Positions 37,756-47,581 are shown, counted from the stretch's first letter. The stretch is DNA of 64,000 nt from Treponema sp. (GCA_017963165.1 JAGCTZ010000053.1:19122-83121), one strand, 5' to 3'. Notes: generated by a model not told the origin, from the letters alone. Translations and numbers: made by a program.

Positions 37756-39198
37756 CTACTGCTTTCCTGCAAAATAAGACAGAACCTTCTTACTGTTTTC
37801 GGATTTAGTAATAAGAACTACATGATCCCCTGCAGTAATCTGAGTATCGCCTATTGGAATTGTATATTCCTGCGTACCTAACTTTTTATCAAGCAGCAAA
37901 AGGAAAGAACCAGGATCTGCAATTTCGCGTACAGGCTTTCCTGTTACTTTTGAAGTAGAACTGATTTCGCATTCTACAATTTCGAGCTCACCTGTTGTTA
38001 CAGTATGAATCTCTTTTACAGATTTTCCGCGAAGATGACTCATAATTGAATCTACAACACTGTCGCGCAAAGGAACGGCAACATCTACACCAAGGTGCTT
38101 TTCCGAAATTTCTACAAAATCGTGGCTTCGTACAAGACTGATTGACTGCCCTACTCCAAGCGATTCAAGATATGCCGCAAGAATCATATTCAATTCATGA
38201 TTATGAGTAGCACAAATTGCAAGATCAAAGCTTGTAAGGCCTTCTTCGCGCAGAAAATTTTCATCAGAAGCATCGGCACACAAAACACGTGCATCAGGAA
38301 AGCGTTCTGCCGCTGCTTTTGCAAGTTCATCATCGCTGTCAATAATTACAAATTCCTGTGAATGACGCGATTTTGCACCGCCAAAAAGTCTTGCAAAGGC
38401 CGAAGTTTTCTTTTGAATCAGTTTTTCGGCAATAATATTACCAATACGGCCTGCGCCAATTAAAACTACCTTTTTAAGCTCCCTTTGAACAGAACCGCAA
38501 AGCTCAAGAACTGCATTAATCTGATTTTTGTCTACAAGAACACCAAGCGTATCACCGGCATTGATGACAGTATCACCAGTTGGGAGCGAAGTTCCTCCGT
38601 TATGCTCTACATAACTTACAAGGAAGCGTACATCAGTTTTTCCACGGATTTCCTTAAGCGTTATGCCATCAAAAACACTGTCTTTATTTACAAGAATGCG
38701 GGCAATTTCCAGATCCGAATTATCAAAGGTGATTACGTTTCCAACAGCACCATTTTCTACAGCCTGAACAATTGCATCAGCTGCTTCTACGTCCGGATGA
38801 ATCATGTAATTAATGCCATAAAGCGGACGATGCTTACCACCAAATTCTCCGGAATGCTTTTTTTCGGCTTTTGTAGTATTTACGTAATATGCATAATTGC
38901 GGACACGGGCTATTTTAAGTACGTTTGGATAAACTGCATCTACAAGCGAGCAGGTTATCATATTTACTTCGTCCGAAGAAGTTACGCACACAAGAGCATC
39001 GGCTTTTGCAATGCCTACGTCTTCCAGCGTTTCAAGATTGTTTCCGTCGGCACAAACAACAGTACAATCAAGAATGTTCTGCGCATGGCGAATTGTCTCT
39101 TCATTATTGTCTACAATTGCAACTTCGTTTTTTTCATTAATAAGGAGCTTTGCAAGCTGAACACCGGTAAAACCAGCTCCTACAATAACAATTCTCAT
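37756..39198 (-). CDS. trkA: TrkA potassium uptake regulatory subunit (double RCK)
   Basis: 480 residues with two RCK-N/RCK-C modules. First Rossmann motif IVGAGFTGVQLAKLL (1-20), second VLIGAGRIGNIIAEKL (about 242). It binds NAD(H)/ATP and gates TrkH. GAGGGA before the ATG; a TATAAT lies further upstream. It is followed by trkH within about ten bases. Confidence 0.93.
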   Translation of the reverse strand: MRIVIVGAGFTGVQLAKLLINEKNEVAIVDNNEETIRHAQNILDCTVVCADGNNLETLEDVGIAKADALVCVTSSDEVNMITCSLVDAVYPNVLKIARVRNYAYYVNTTKAEKKHSGEFGGKHRPLYGINYMIHPDVEAADAIVQAVENGAVGNVITFDNSDLEIARILVNKDSVFDGITLKEIRGKTDVRFLVSYVEHNGGTSLPTGDTVINAGDTLGVLVDKNQINAVLELCGSVQRELKKVVLIGAGRIGNIIAEKLIQKKTSAFARLFGGAKSRHSQEFVIIDSDDELAKAAAERFPDARVLCADASDENFLREEGLTSFDLAICATHNHELNMILAAYLESLGVGQSISLVRSHDFVEISEKHLGVDVAVPLRDSVVDSIMSHLRGKSVKEIHTVTTGELEIVECEISSTSKVTGKPVREIADPGSFLLLLDKKLGTQEYTIPIGDTQITAGDHVVLITKSENSKKVLSYFAGKQ

Positions 39199-39318
39199 GG
39201 GGATCCCTCTATAACTATTATTATACCATTGTTTTGAAAATATTGGAAATAGTTAGTAATTAAGCATTGATAATTACCAGGACTTATGCATTATAAAAAA
39301 ATTGAATTTTCAAGAATG

Positions 39319-39533
39319 AAAAAATGCTCCCGCGGGGAACGTCGGTTACTTCGTAACCTTACCAAGTTTTCTTCGAAAACTTGCAGTTTTGCTCCGCCGA
39401 GAACGCGGATAGGAAATTATTCCGAAGTACAGACCTGCCTGCAGCGGCCATGTATATAATTACAAGGCACGCCAGCGTGTAGCAAGCGAGCTTGCGGTTT
39501 TGAAATCCGTAAGGCGACTGGGAGCCATTTTTT
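39319..39533. repeat. ~215-bp intergenic element with nested hairpins and inverted ends
   Basis: Bounded by AAAAATGCTCCC (39320-39331) and GGGAGCCATTTTT (39520-39532), imperfect inverse copies. Inside are perfect short hairpins: GGTTACTTCGTAACC (39344-39358), AAGTTTTCTTCGAAAACTT (39364-39382), CACGCCAGCGTG (39468-39479) and GCAAGCGAGCTTGC (39482-39495). No reading frame. GC is higher than the flanks. The form suggests a MITE-like or dispersed structured element; no second copy lies in this window. Confidence 0.6.
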
Positions 39534-39642
39534 CTATTAGATTATTCACATAATTGATTTTCATGCTTAATTACAGAAAGAATGACAGATTTTACAAACT
39601 ATGTTATAATAATTTTTATCTTTAAAAGGGAGTTTTAAAAAG

Positions 39643-40791
39643 ATGCAGGATTTTATTTTTAGAATTTCGCCAAATATCGTTCTGGGTTCTTATACTGTAA
39701 GCAGACTTGGTATTCAGGCCTTGGAATGGGGTTCGCGCTATATGGTAATTATGGACCCTATTTTGAACGAAGTAAAAATGCAGGAAAAAATCGTTTCTGC
39801 CTTGAATGACCGCAAGCTTGACCACTTTTTATTTACAGAACTTACAGATGGTACATCAACAAAGACAATTCAGCGCGCCCTTGCACTTGCAAAAGAAGGT
39901 CATGTCCATGGAATTATTGCTGTAGGTGGAGCAAAAGCGCTTAACATTGGACGCTGCGTTGCTGCCCTTTACAACGAAATTCATGATTTTTACACTTTTG
40001 TGGACGGAGCACTACCAACAACTTCACCAATTTCCTGTATCTGTGTTCCAACAACTTTCCGTACTCCTTTTGTTTATACAAACATTATTCCTGTTACAGA
40101 TTCCCGCAATCATCAGCTTAAGCTTATGAGAGTTCAGAATAATCTTACAAAGCTTGTTCTTATTGACCCTAACCTTATGCTTACCCTTACAGATAATCAG
40201 AAATCTTCAATTTCTATGGAAGTTTTAAGCATGGGTATAGAAGCATATCTTTCGCAAAAGGCAAATTTCTTTAGCGATATGTTTGTAGAAAAAGGTCTGG
40301 AGCTGCTTTCTTATGCGCTCGACGGTTCTCCATCGCTTGATATTACAACTCCAGAAGAAATCCTTCTTGCTCAGGCAGGTTCAATGATTTCGCTGGCTAC
40401 TTCTTCCAGCTCTCTTGGACTTTGTTCTTTGCTTGGACTTACAATTAATTCCCGCTATAAGATTGATAAATCGCTTGTTTCTTCTATTCTGCTTTCTTAT
40501 GCGGTAGAAGACGCTGCACAGTTTAAGGCTGCAAGACTCGAAAAATTGGCACACATCATGAGGGCTGTTCCGGAAGATACTTCGGGAGAAGCCGCAATCA
40601 AGATGTTTGTTGATTATATCCGCCAGAAAATTGCAAAATATAATCTTCCGGCACGTCTTAAAGATCTTCAGCTTTCGATTGAACAGCTTTCGCTTGCAGT
40701 AGAAGATGTACGCCCTGTAGATATAATCAACAATCTTCCGCGCAGCATGACAACAGACGATATTTTTGACTTTGTTAAGAATGCATTCTAA
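39643..40791 (+). CDS. Iron-alcohol-dehydrogenase fold protein lacking metal ligands
   Basis: 382 residues, the family length. N-terminal nucleotide-binding half with GIIAVGGAKALNIGRCVA (about 88-105) and PTTFRTPF. In family III ADHs the metal is held by Asp and three His (M-D-A-L-x-H-A-I-E-A-Y and later HG motifs); here the first motif reads MEVLSMGIEAY, and the later histidines are absent from SSLGLCSLLGLTIN and following residues. It is therefore unlikely to be a classical metal dehydrogenase. ATGACA-17-TATAAT (39582-39610) and AGGGAG precede it. Three bases separate it from the SpoU gene. Confidence 0.8.
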   Translation: MQDFIFRISPNIVLGSYTVSRLGIQALEWGSRYMVIMDPILNEVKMQEKIVSALNDRKLDHFLFTELTDGTSTKTIQRALALAKEGHVHGIIAVGGAKALNIGRCVAALYNEIHDFYTFVDGALPTTSPISCICVPTTFRTPFVYTNIIPVTDSRNHQLKLMRVQNNLTKLVLIDPNLMLTLTDNQKSSISMEVLSMGIEAYLSQKANFFSDMFVEKGLELLSYALDGSPSLDITTPEEILLAQAGSMISLATSSSSLGLCSLLGLTINSRYKIDKSLVSSILLSYAVEDAAQFKAARLEKLAHIMRAVPEDTSGEAAIKMFVDYIRQKIAKYNLPARLKDLQLSIEQLSLAVEDVRPVDIINNLPRSMTTDDIFDFVKNAF

Positions 40792-40794
40792 ATT

Positions 40795-41634
40795 ATGATA
40801 GAACCAGGAAAACTTTTTCAACTTAAAGGAGGCCAGAAACGGCGCAAGCTTGCCCTTACTTATGGTGCGCTTGAACGCGATATTCTTGGCATTGCCGAAA
40901 AAGGCACTGAATACTCTTTTACAACAATTCCACGCGCAGAATATATAAAGGAAATCACAAAAATTCTTCTTAGTGACCCAAAGCTTGCCCCGGAAGCAGC
41001 GCAGGAGCTTAATATGCTTCTGGCAGCCCAACCAATTGATGAGCTTAGAGTCTGCAACTGTGCCCGAAATCACCTGCTTGCAATAATCGGGACATTTCCT
41101 GCAGAATGGGACCTTGTTATTGCCCCACATGCCGCCCCGACAAACGAAGATGGAACTGTACGCCAGCGCGATTTTTTTCCGGGAGTTGCTGTTTATGCCG
41201 AAGACATACGTTCTCCTTTTAATATGGGTTCAATTTTCCGAACCGCCGAAGCAATGGGAGCCGAAAAGGTTTATATTTCGCCGTGCTGTGTAGACCCGGA
41301 ACAGCCTAGAGCCGTAAGAAGTGGAATGGGCTGTATAGAAACAATGGGCTGGACACGAACTCCTTTGGACGAGCTTCCAAAAGATATTCCTGTTTTTGCG
41401 CTTGAAACAGGCGGCACAGATATAAATGAATTTAAGTTTCCAAAGCAGGGAATCTGCATTATAGGTTCCGAAGAGCTTGGTGTAAGTCCCGAGGCCCTTA
41501 AAAAAGCAGATTATGGTCGTGTAACAATTCCTATGAAAGGATTAAAAGCGTCTCTTAATGTAGGCGTTGCGTTTGGAATCTTAATGCAAAAATGGGTAGA
41601 AAGCCTTTATTTTAATTGTTCAGAAAGAATCTGA
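40795..41634 (+). CDS. SpoU/TrmH-family RNA 2'-O-methyltransferase
   Basis: 279 residues. An N-terminal extension of about 120 residues precedes the SPOUT domain, which has motif 1 SPFNMGSIFRTAEAMG (about 144), motif 2 CIIGSEELGVSPEAL (about 220) and motif 3 IPMKGLKASLNVGVAFGI (about 246). It methylates a ribose in rRNA or tRNA. Target unknown; the N-terminal part is not the usual L30e-like substrate domain that I can recognise. Its end overlaps the convergent HDOD gene by 28 bases. Confidence 0.87.
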   Translation: MIEPGKLFQLKGGQKRRKLALTYGALERDILGIAEKGTEYSFTTIPRAEYIKEITKILLSDPKLAPEAAQELNMLLAAQPIDELRVCNCARNHLLAIIGTFPAEWDLVIAPHAAPTNEDGTVRQRDFFPGVAVYAEDIRSPFNMGSIFRTAEAMGAEKVYISPCCVDPEQPRAVRSGMGCIETMGWTRTPLDELPKDIPVFALETGGTDINEFKFPKQGICIIGSEELGVSPEALKKADYGRVTIPMKGLKASLNVGVAFGILMQKWVESLYFNCSERI

Positions 41635-43085
41635 GATACCATATCATCAAGTTTGTCCTTTGAATCAATTCCAAAGAATTCTAGAACATCCTGATTAAGC
41701 TGGAAGAACTCTACTTTTCCTACCTGATAGTATTGAAGAATATCTGCAAGATAAACTACATAAACAATATCGCGAATAGCAGCAGGAGCATAAGCAGGAT
41801 TATTGTGATAGTGAATTACCTGTGAAACAGATTCCGGGAGTCCCCATTTCTGGGCAATCATATAACATCCGCGGCTATGACCAAAATCTTTTTCAAAAAG
41901 CTCATAAAGCTTACCTTCCGGATCTATTGAAGCAGCAAGCTTTTTTACGGCTTCTTTCTGTTCATCTGTTGCAACTTCCAGTAAAAGACATTCTATATCA
42001 TGGAAAAGCGCACAGACATAAACTTCTTCCAGATCAACCACAAGGTTTTTCTGATTTCTTGCAATGTTATAGGCAAAGAAAGCAACATCATATTCATGCT
42101 TCCAGAAATTACGAACGTCTTCTCCTCTCTTTATAAGCCTGATATTAGGATTTTGGGGTGTCAGCAGCTCCTGCACGGCGGCACGACCAAGCAGTTCAAA
42201 TGCCATTGTAATTTTTGAACAGCCGTGACCTTTTGCAGCAACATCCTTAAGCAAAACTGATGCAAGCGAAACATCCTTTGCAATAAAATCAACAAGCGTA
42301 TTATCGTCTACGCTGGAATCGGAAATCAGCTTTGTAAATTCGGACATGGTATCTTCAAAAACAGGAATTATATTGAGCCCTGCAACAAATTCCTCGTAAA
42401 GGGAATCCATATCCTTGTTCAACTGGGTACTGAGCGGCAAAAGCATCTGCGTAACAGTTTCTGTGTCTGTTGAATAAACCTTGTAACTGTCGCGGGGAAG
42501 ACCAATTTTTCGCAGCATAAGAATGATGATGATAATACCAAGGCCCGCACCTTCTGTCTGGTCGATAACTCTGGCTACAACCTGCTGTGGATCCTCGTAT
42601 TTTTTTGCAACCCTAAGCTTTTCGTTTATTCGTTTTCGTTCAAAAATTGTAAGGACTGAATTATTTCGGATTTCGATTTTTATGCCTTCATCATACAACT
42701 GAAGGATAAGCTTAATATAAAGTCCGGCTTCCTTTTGCAGTTCAAGATAATGCTCAAGATCATCAAGCATATCATCCTTAAAGCTTACCATTCCCTGGTG
42801 ATAGTCCATTTCATCGTTGATATTAAGATTTTGTTCCTTAAAATAAACGCGTTTTGTATTTGCTTTTTTTGCGTTAGTAAGAAGTTCGCCAAGACAAAAA
42901 TCAAGATTATCTGTCATGTGCTCCTGATGGCATTTCTGAAGAAAATAGACAAGAACTTCGTGGATATAAATTTCCTTTTGCCTTGGTAAAGTAAAAGAAA
43001 CTATCTCCAAAGGTGTATGCAGCTGTACTGCGAGGCTGATTTTCTCTTTATCCTGATCTGACAGATACTTAAATGGACGATCCAT
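41607..43085 (-). CDS. HATPase-like plus HDOD signalling protein
   Basis: 492 residues. Residues about 45-215 look like a GHKL ATPase: N box CLGELLTNAKKAN and a G-rich box TEGAGLGIIII. Residues about 240-430 are an HDOD domain, a degenerate HD phosphohydrolase relative that has ALFHDIECLLLEVA and IHYHNNP. HDOD proteins act as signalling scaffolds, often with c-di-GMP systems; the diguanylate cyclase gene is divergent and adjacent. TTTACA-17-TAAAAT ends eight bases before the ATG and no Shine-Dalgarno is seen. Confidence 0.75.
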   Translation of the reverse strand: MDRPFKYLSDQDKEKISLAVQLHTPLEIVSFTLPRQKEIYIHEVLVYFLQKCHQEHMTDNLDFCLGELLTNAKKANTKRVYFKEQNLNINDEMDYHQGMVSFKDDMLDDLEHYLELQKEAGLYIKLILQLYDEGIKIEIRNNSVLTIFERKRINEKLRVAKKYEDPQQVVARVIDQTEGAGLGIIIIILMLRKIGLPRDSYKVYSTDTETVTQMLLPLSTQLNKDMDSLYEEFVAGLNIIPVFEDTMSEFTKLISDSSVDDNTLVDFIAKDVSLASVLLKDVAAKGHGCSKITMAFELLGRAAVQELLTPQNPNIRLIKRGEDVRNFWKHEYDVAFFAYNIARNQKNLVVDLEEVYVCALFHDIECLLLEVATDEQKEAVKKLAASIDPEGKLYELFEKDFGHSRGCYMIAQKWGLPESVSQVIHYHNNPAYAPAAIRDIVYVVYLADILQYYQVGKVEFFQLNQDVLEFFGIDSKDKLDDMVSQILSEQLK

Positions 43086-43181
43086 GTCTTTTTATTTTAT
43101 TGCATAATTTCGATATTGTAAAACTATTTTTGACATCTTTTTTTTCCTATTTTTTAATTTTTCATGCTATAATAGTACATT

Positions 43182-44618
43182 ATGCGTCGGAATTTAATAT
43201 TATTGATAACTTCGGTTATTCTTATATTAAGCTTTGGATTTTCAACGACAATTTCATTAAAATCTCTTGATACGCTTATAAAAGCAAATGATAAGGATAA
43301 TTCCGTTATATACGCAAATGAAGTAAATAATGCTGTAGTCGACGTATTTTCAGAAGCAGTTGCTGTTTCGCAGATGATGAATAACACTCTTATCCGAAAA
43401 ATCCTTAAAAACGCCGAAACTTATTCTCCGGAACAGAAGGAAACAATCATAAAAAATTATCTTTCGGATATTGTTGCCACCTTTGGCTTTTCTACAGCGT
43501 TTCTTGCAGATGACAGAACAATGTCTTATTATGCAGAACGTGGCTTTACAAAAATAATAGATCCTTCCAATCCCGATGACGACTGGTATATTCCGTTTAA
43601 GGAATCTGGAAAATTATATGAATTAAATGTAGACAATGATCAGGCAAACAACAACCGCATGACAATCTACATAAACGCAAGAATGAAAGATAATCAGGGA
43701 AATTTCCTGGGTGTCTGCGGAGTCGGAGTTCCTATAAAACAGGTTATGCTTTTGCTGCAGTCGCTCGAAGCTCAGAATGATATTTCATTAAAGCTTGTTT
43801 CATCAGACGGTATTGTTCGCGTTGCAAGAAGCGGCCAGCTTGTTTTCCAAAGAACAGAACAAGAGCTTAAAGAAATGCTCAAAGACTATAATCATTCGGA
43901 ACCATATACATATATTCCAAGAGATGGTGGCGGATATACAATCATTAAATATATTGTCGAATGCGACTGGTATGCTGTTATTGACCATTCCGGCGAAAAA
44001 TCATCAACTTTTTCAACATTATTGTTTAAGAACCTTATGACTTGTCTTGCAATAATGCTGGCAGTTATTTTAATCATCAATTTTGTTTTGAATAATCTTA
44101 CAAAGCATACAGAACGCGTTGTCGAAGAATCTATGGAAGATGAACTTACTGGCCTTAAGAACAGACGTGCCTATTCTATGGAAATAGAAAAATTGAATAA
44201 GCTTCCGTCTCTTAATGAAGTTTCAGTTGCAACAATGGATATAAACGGCCTTAAGCTTACAAACGATTCTTTTGGTCATACAGCAGGCGACGATTTACTG
44301 CGTGGTGCAGCCGAAATCATGAAAAATTTCTTTGCAAACGACGGATGGAAGCTGTTCCGAACAGGTGGCGATGAATTTATTGCCATTACGACACAGCCTG
44401 TTCCAGATAATGCAGAAATAACAAAAGAGTTTAAGAATCGGTTGGGACAATTTCATCATGAATTAATAAAAGAACTTTCTATTTCTGTAGGAATTGCCAA
44501 GGGTGATGAAGCAGAAATCACAAGCATAGAAGATCTTATTAAAATTGCAGACAAAAAAATGTACGCAGACAAAGAAGTTTTCTACAGCGACGACACCCAC
44601 GAGCGCCGAAAGCACTAA
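43182..44618 (+). CDS. Membrane diguanylate cyclase with extracytoplasmic sensor
   Basis: 478 residues. TM1 about 5-25, a CACHE-like sensor (about 30-285, with DDDWYIPFKESG and GVCGVGVPIKQV), TM2 about 290-308, GGDEF domain (about 320-470) with MDINGLKLTNDSFGH and the active RTGGDEFIAI. No RxxD inhibitory site precedes GGDEF. It should make c-di-GMP in response to an outside ligand. An extended -10 box (TGCTATAAT, 43165-43173) ends eight bases before the ATG and no ribosome site is visible. Confidence 0.93.
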   Translation: MRRNLILLITSVILILSFGFSTTISLKSLDTLIKANDKDNSVIYANEVNNAVVDVFSEAVAVSQMMNNTLIRKILKNAETYSPEQKETIIKNYLSDIVATFGFSTAFLADDRTMSYYAERGFTKIIDPSNPDDDWYIPFKESGKLYELNVDNDQANNNRMTIYINARMKDNQGNFLGVCGVGVPIKQVMLLLQSLEAQNDISLKLVSSDGIVRVARSGQLVFQRTEQELKEMLKDYNHSEPYTYIPRDGGGYTIIKYIVECDWYAVIDHSGEKSSTFSTLLFKNLMTCLAIMLAVILIINFVLNNLTKHTERVVEESMEDELTGLKNRRAYSMEIEKLNKLPSLNEVSVATMDINGLKLTNDSFGHTAGDDLLRGAAEIMKNFFANDGWKLFRTGGDEFIAITTQPVPDNAEITKEFKNRLGQFHHELIKELSISVGIAKGDEAEITSIEDLIKIADKKMYADKEVFYSDDTHERRKH

Positions 44619-44709
44619 AAATACCGTTTTTCACGTTAATAAATTGATTTTTCTCTTCAAATGCATTTTCTTGTTGTTTTTCTATTAAAATTTTGTTATA
44701 TTTATGGGG

Positions 44710-45816
44710 ATGCTAACGATGGGTTTATTTATCGTTCTTTCTATAGTCCTTTCTCTTATCTCAATGCCTTTGATTATTCATTTTTGTAATAAGCATAACA
44801 TTTATGATTATCATGATGCCAGAAAGGTTCATAGCGGAAACATTTCCCGATTAGGCGGCGTTGGAATCTTCTTTTCATTTATTCTTTCTGCTGCCCTTTA
44901 TCTTATCATTTCTACACAGCTCAGCGTTTTTTCAAGCCTTCCAATTCTTATTGCGGCTTTAATAATCTTTTCTTTTGGTTTTCTTGATGATATCCTTACA
45001 CTTCCTGCCTGGCTTAAGCTTATTGTTCAGCTTATAGCAGCTGGTCTTGTTACCTTTAACGGCTACAGATTCACACAGATTTTTGGATGGATTCTTCCTA
45101 CACCAATAAGCTACATTCTTACTTTTGGCTGGATTGTAGGAGTTATTAATGCTTACAACCTGATTGATGGTCTTGACGGCTTGTGCGGCTCCCTTTCTTT
45201 TACAGCCGTAATTACACTTGGTATTCTTTATTCACTTTCAAATAACATGGAAGCAGGACTTTGTTTCATCCTCGCCGGCGCAATCTTTGGATTCCTGTGC
45301 TTTAACTGGCCGCCTGCAAAGCTCTTTATGGGTGATGATGGAAGCCAGTTCCTTGGCTTTATGATGGCAACAATTCCTTTGTATTCTTCAAGCGATATTT
45401 TTGAATACAATAAGTTCCTTATCATGCTTATCATTACGGCCTTCCCTGTTTTTGATACAGTTGCAGCAATCTGGCGTCGTTTAAGAGACAGACGACCAAT
45501 TATGTCTCCTGATAAATCACACCTGCACCATAAGCTTTTGAATATGGGCTACACAAAACAGCAGGTTCTTCACCTTATTGTATTTATTCAGACTTTGCTT
45601 TGTACAATGGTAATCCTTTCGTTCTTTATTGGAAAACTTAAGGGTACTGCAATGCTTCTTGAAGGCTTTATCTTTATGATAATCTTCTTTAGCGTAATTC
45701 ATTATACAAACAGAGCTGTAGTACGCAAAAAGGAAGCAGAAGAGCTTGCCAAAGCAGAAGGTAAATCTCTTCCATCAGAAGAAGAAGCTCAATTTAACGA
45801 AGTTACTTCAGATTAA
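44710..45816 (+). CDS. MraY/WecA-family glycosyl-1-phosphate transferase
   Basis: 368 residues from the ATG at 44710; in-frame ATGs at 44704 and 44719 are alternatives. About ten TM helices. Family marks: DYHDARKVHSGNISRLGG (about 35), FLDDILTLP, NAYNLIDGLDGL (about 152) and the HH-like KSHLHHKLLNMG (about 270). It transfers a sugar-1-phosphate to undecaprenyl phosphate, starting polysaccharide or wall polymer synthesis; WecA/TagO/Rgp-like rather than MraY by the motifs. TTGTTT-17-TATATT ends seven bases before 44710. Its end overlaps the convergent gene by 14 bases. Confidence 0.88.
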   Translation: MLTMGLFIVLSIVLSLISMPLIIHFCNKHNIYDYHDARKVHSGNISRLGGVGIFFSFILSAALYLIISTQLSVFSSLPILIAALIIFSFGFLDDILTLPAWLKLIVQLIAAGLVTFNGYRFTQIFGWILPTPISYILTFGWIVGVINAYNLIDGLDGLCGSLSFTAVITLGILYSLSNNMEAGLCFILAGAIFGFLCFNWPPAKLFMGDDGSQFLGFMMATIPLYSSSDIFEYNKFLIMLIITAFPVFDTVAAIWRRLRDRRPIMSPDKSHLHHKLLNMGYTKQQVLHLIVFIQTLLCTMVILSFFIGKLKGTAMLLEGFIFMIIFFSVIHYTNRAVVRKKEAEELAKAEGKSLPSEEEAQFNEVTSD

Positions 45817-46564
45817 AGATTTCTTCTTTATGTAAATGTCCAAGATATTTTAATTGTTCCTCAAGAGTCAAATCATCACGCGACTTATTTGCCAGATCAA
45901 TTGTAAAGCGATTCATTGAAAAATGCTGATATACAAAAACGCGTTCCCAGGAAGCAAGCATTTTGTTATTTTCACCGGTGGTATAAGCCTTTTTAAGTTC
46001 ATCTCTATACGGACAGAAAAAATGCTTTTCAACCAATTCCGAATAACCTACAAGCCAGAGCCCTACTCCATCAAGCTTCTGATGAAGAGCTGCTGTCTGT
46101 TCTGCCATCCAAAGCTGACTTTCAAGAATCAAATCGGCAACAGGTTTTCCACCAAGCTTTATCATTGTTTTAAGCTGGGCTGTTTTTGCACTGTGAACAG
46201 GAGTTTTATTAAGTATGATTACGTTTTTTCTGAAATCAATTCCAAGCTCCGGATTTTTCCTAAAAAAACCGTCTGCAAGCTTTCCTGCCTGACCACAAAG
46301 ATATCTTAGATTCTGGCTTCGCTGTTCGTCCTTGCCGGGATTATCGCCAATCACAATAAGTTTGATTTCATCTTTGTCTGTTATTTTATCAAGGTCGGTA
46401 TTATATACAACAGGATTTTCAAAAGGATATTCGGGAGTTCCTGCCAAAGCTGCAGCCTTTTTCTGAAGCTCCATAAGATTGGGTACGAGTGAGCTCCATT
46501 CAACTGTTTTCTGCTTAAAATCGCTGCGAAATTTACAAAATGAATCCCATTGATTTGTATTCAA
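45803..46564 (-). CDS. Uracil-DNA glycosylase superfamily-like protein
   Basis: 253 residues. TTG start at 46564 with GGGAG upstream. The core motif LIVIGDNPGKDEQ (about 88-100) resembles motif 1 of UDG families 4-6 (GExPGxxED), and VFVYQHFSMNRF (about 210) stands where the family has a conserved His (HPS-type motif). Catalytic identity is uncertain, as the usual motif residues vary. No operon partner. Confidence 0.6.
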   Translation of the reverse strand: MNTNQWDSFCKFRSDFKQKTVEWSSLVPNLMELQKKAAALAGTPEYPFENPVVYNTDLDKITDKDEIKLIVIGDNPGKDEQRSQNLRYLCGQAGKLADGFFRKNPELGIDFRKNVIILNKTPVHSAKTAQLKTMIKLGGKPVADLILESQLWMAEQTAALHQKLDGVGLWLVGYSELVEKHFFCPYRDELKKAYTTGENNKMLASWERVFVYQHFSMNRFTIDLANKSRDDLTLEEQLKYLGHLHKEEIFNLK

Positions 46565-46658
46565 AAAAATACTCCCATTTTTTTATAATATGTGGTAAAA
46601 TAGTAGCATATAATGTTCTAATTTTAAAGAAACTTTTTTCACTTATTATGGAGGAGCT

Positions 46659-47486
46659 ATGAAAAAGATTCTTACCTTCGTTGCAGTGGCTGCAATGAGT
46701 TTTTCACTTTTTGGTCTGGATATTTTTAACTATGTTCAGATTAACGGTAATGTTAAAAACTATACCCAGACTGATTACGATATCGGTTCTAAATTTGGAA
46801 ACCTTACACGAACACCAATCTTAAAGACTTTGACAGTTCTTGATAACACTGGTCGTGCAGTTGAAGTTACAGAGCTTTCGGCAAGAGATGCAGTGCTTAA
46901 CAAGACAGCAAATAAATATGATATTTACGGTAATCTTACAGAACAGATTGCTTATGATGCAGATTCTAAAGTAATGTGGCGCAATTCAATCACATATAAC
47001 AACGGACTTAAAACAGAAGCTTCTGAATATGATAAGAATGGTCTTCTTAGAGCAAGAACAATCTATCAGTATACAGACGGCAAGCTTGCTGATGAATCTG
47101 GTTATGATGGAGACGGCGCTCTTATTTGGAAAATCATCTATAAATATAATGCAGCAGGAAAAGCACAGGAAGTTTCTGAATATTCTGCAGACGGTTCCCT
47201 CGACATTCAGGAAACATATACTTATACAGAAGACGGAAAAATCGAAAGCCTTACAACTTATGATACTTATGCAGAAAAATCAGAAAAGAAGATTTTCCGC
47301 TATGCTTCTAACGGAACTTTGTCAGAAATTACAACTTATGATGATACTAAGCAGGTAACAAACCGTATTATTATTAAATATGATGCAGGTTCAAATGTTT
47401 CTAAAGTTTCTGAATACAATATTGCTCAGAAGTTTGGAACAACAGTGAACGAGCTTATTTCTATGTCAGAATACGCTTATCAGTAA
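46659..47486 (+). CDS. Exported YD-repeat-like protein
   Basis: 275 residues with a signal peptide (KKILTFVAVAAMSFSLFG). The rest is six to eight imperfect repeats of about 22 residues of the form YDxxGxL-x-E-x-x-Y-x-x-x-G, for example YDKNGLLRARTIYQY and YSADGSLDIQETYTY, a YD/Rhs-like or antitoxin-like beta-repeat. Periplasmic or surface role unknown. GGAGGAG precedes the ATG. A hairpin at 47500-47533 follows. Confidence 0.75.
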   Translation: MKKILTFVAVAAMSFSLFGLDIFNYVQINGNVKNYTQTDYDIGSKFGNLTRTPILKTLTVLDNTGRAVEVTELSARDAVLNKTANKYDIYGNLTEQIAYDADSKVMWRNSITYNNGLKTEASEYDKNGLLRARTIYQYTDGKLADESGYDGDGALIWKIIYKYNAAGKAQEVSEYSADGSLDIQETYTYTEDGKIESLTTYDTYAEKSEKKIFRYASNGTLSEITTYDDTKQVTNRIIIKYDAGSNVSKVSEYNIAQKFGTTVNELISMSEYAYQ

Positions 47487-47499
47487 AAATCTTTCTTTG

Positions 47500-47533
47500 G
47501 GGAATCTCTAATTTCTTGATTCTGGAGATTCCC
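47500..47533 (+). terminator. Hairpin after the YD-repeat gene
   Basis: GGGAATCTC (47500-47508) pairs with GAGATTCCC (47525-47533) around 16 bases. No T run follows, so termination strength is uncertain. Confidence 0.5.
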
Positions 47534-47581
47534 TGTAATTATTCTGTTTCTGCTTAATAAATTAAAAAATGAGGTTTATCT

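Noticed and set aside
40381..41130. Minus-strand frame of 249 codons
   Set aside because: Antisense to the Fe-ADH-like and SpoU genes; Lys/Cys-rich nonsense composition and no ribosome site.
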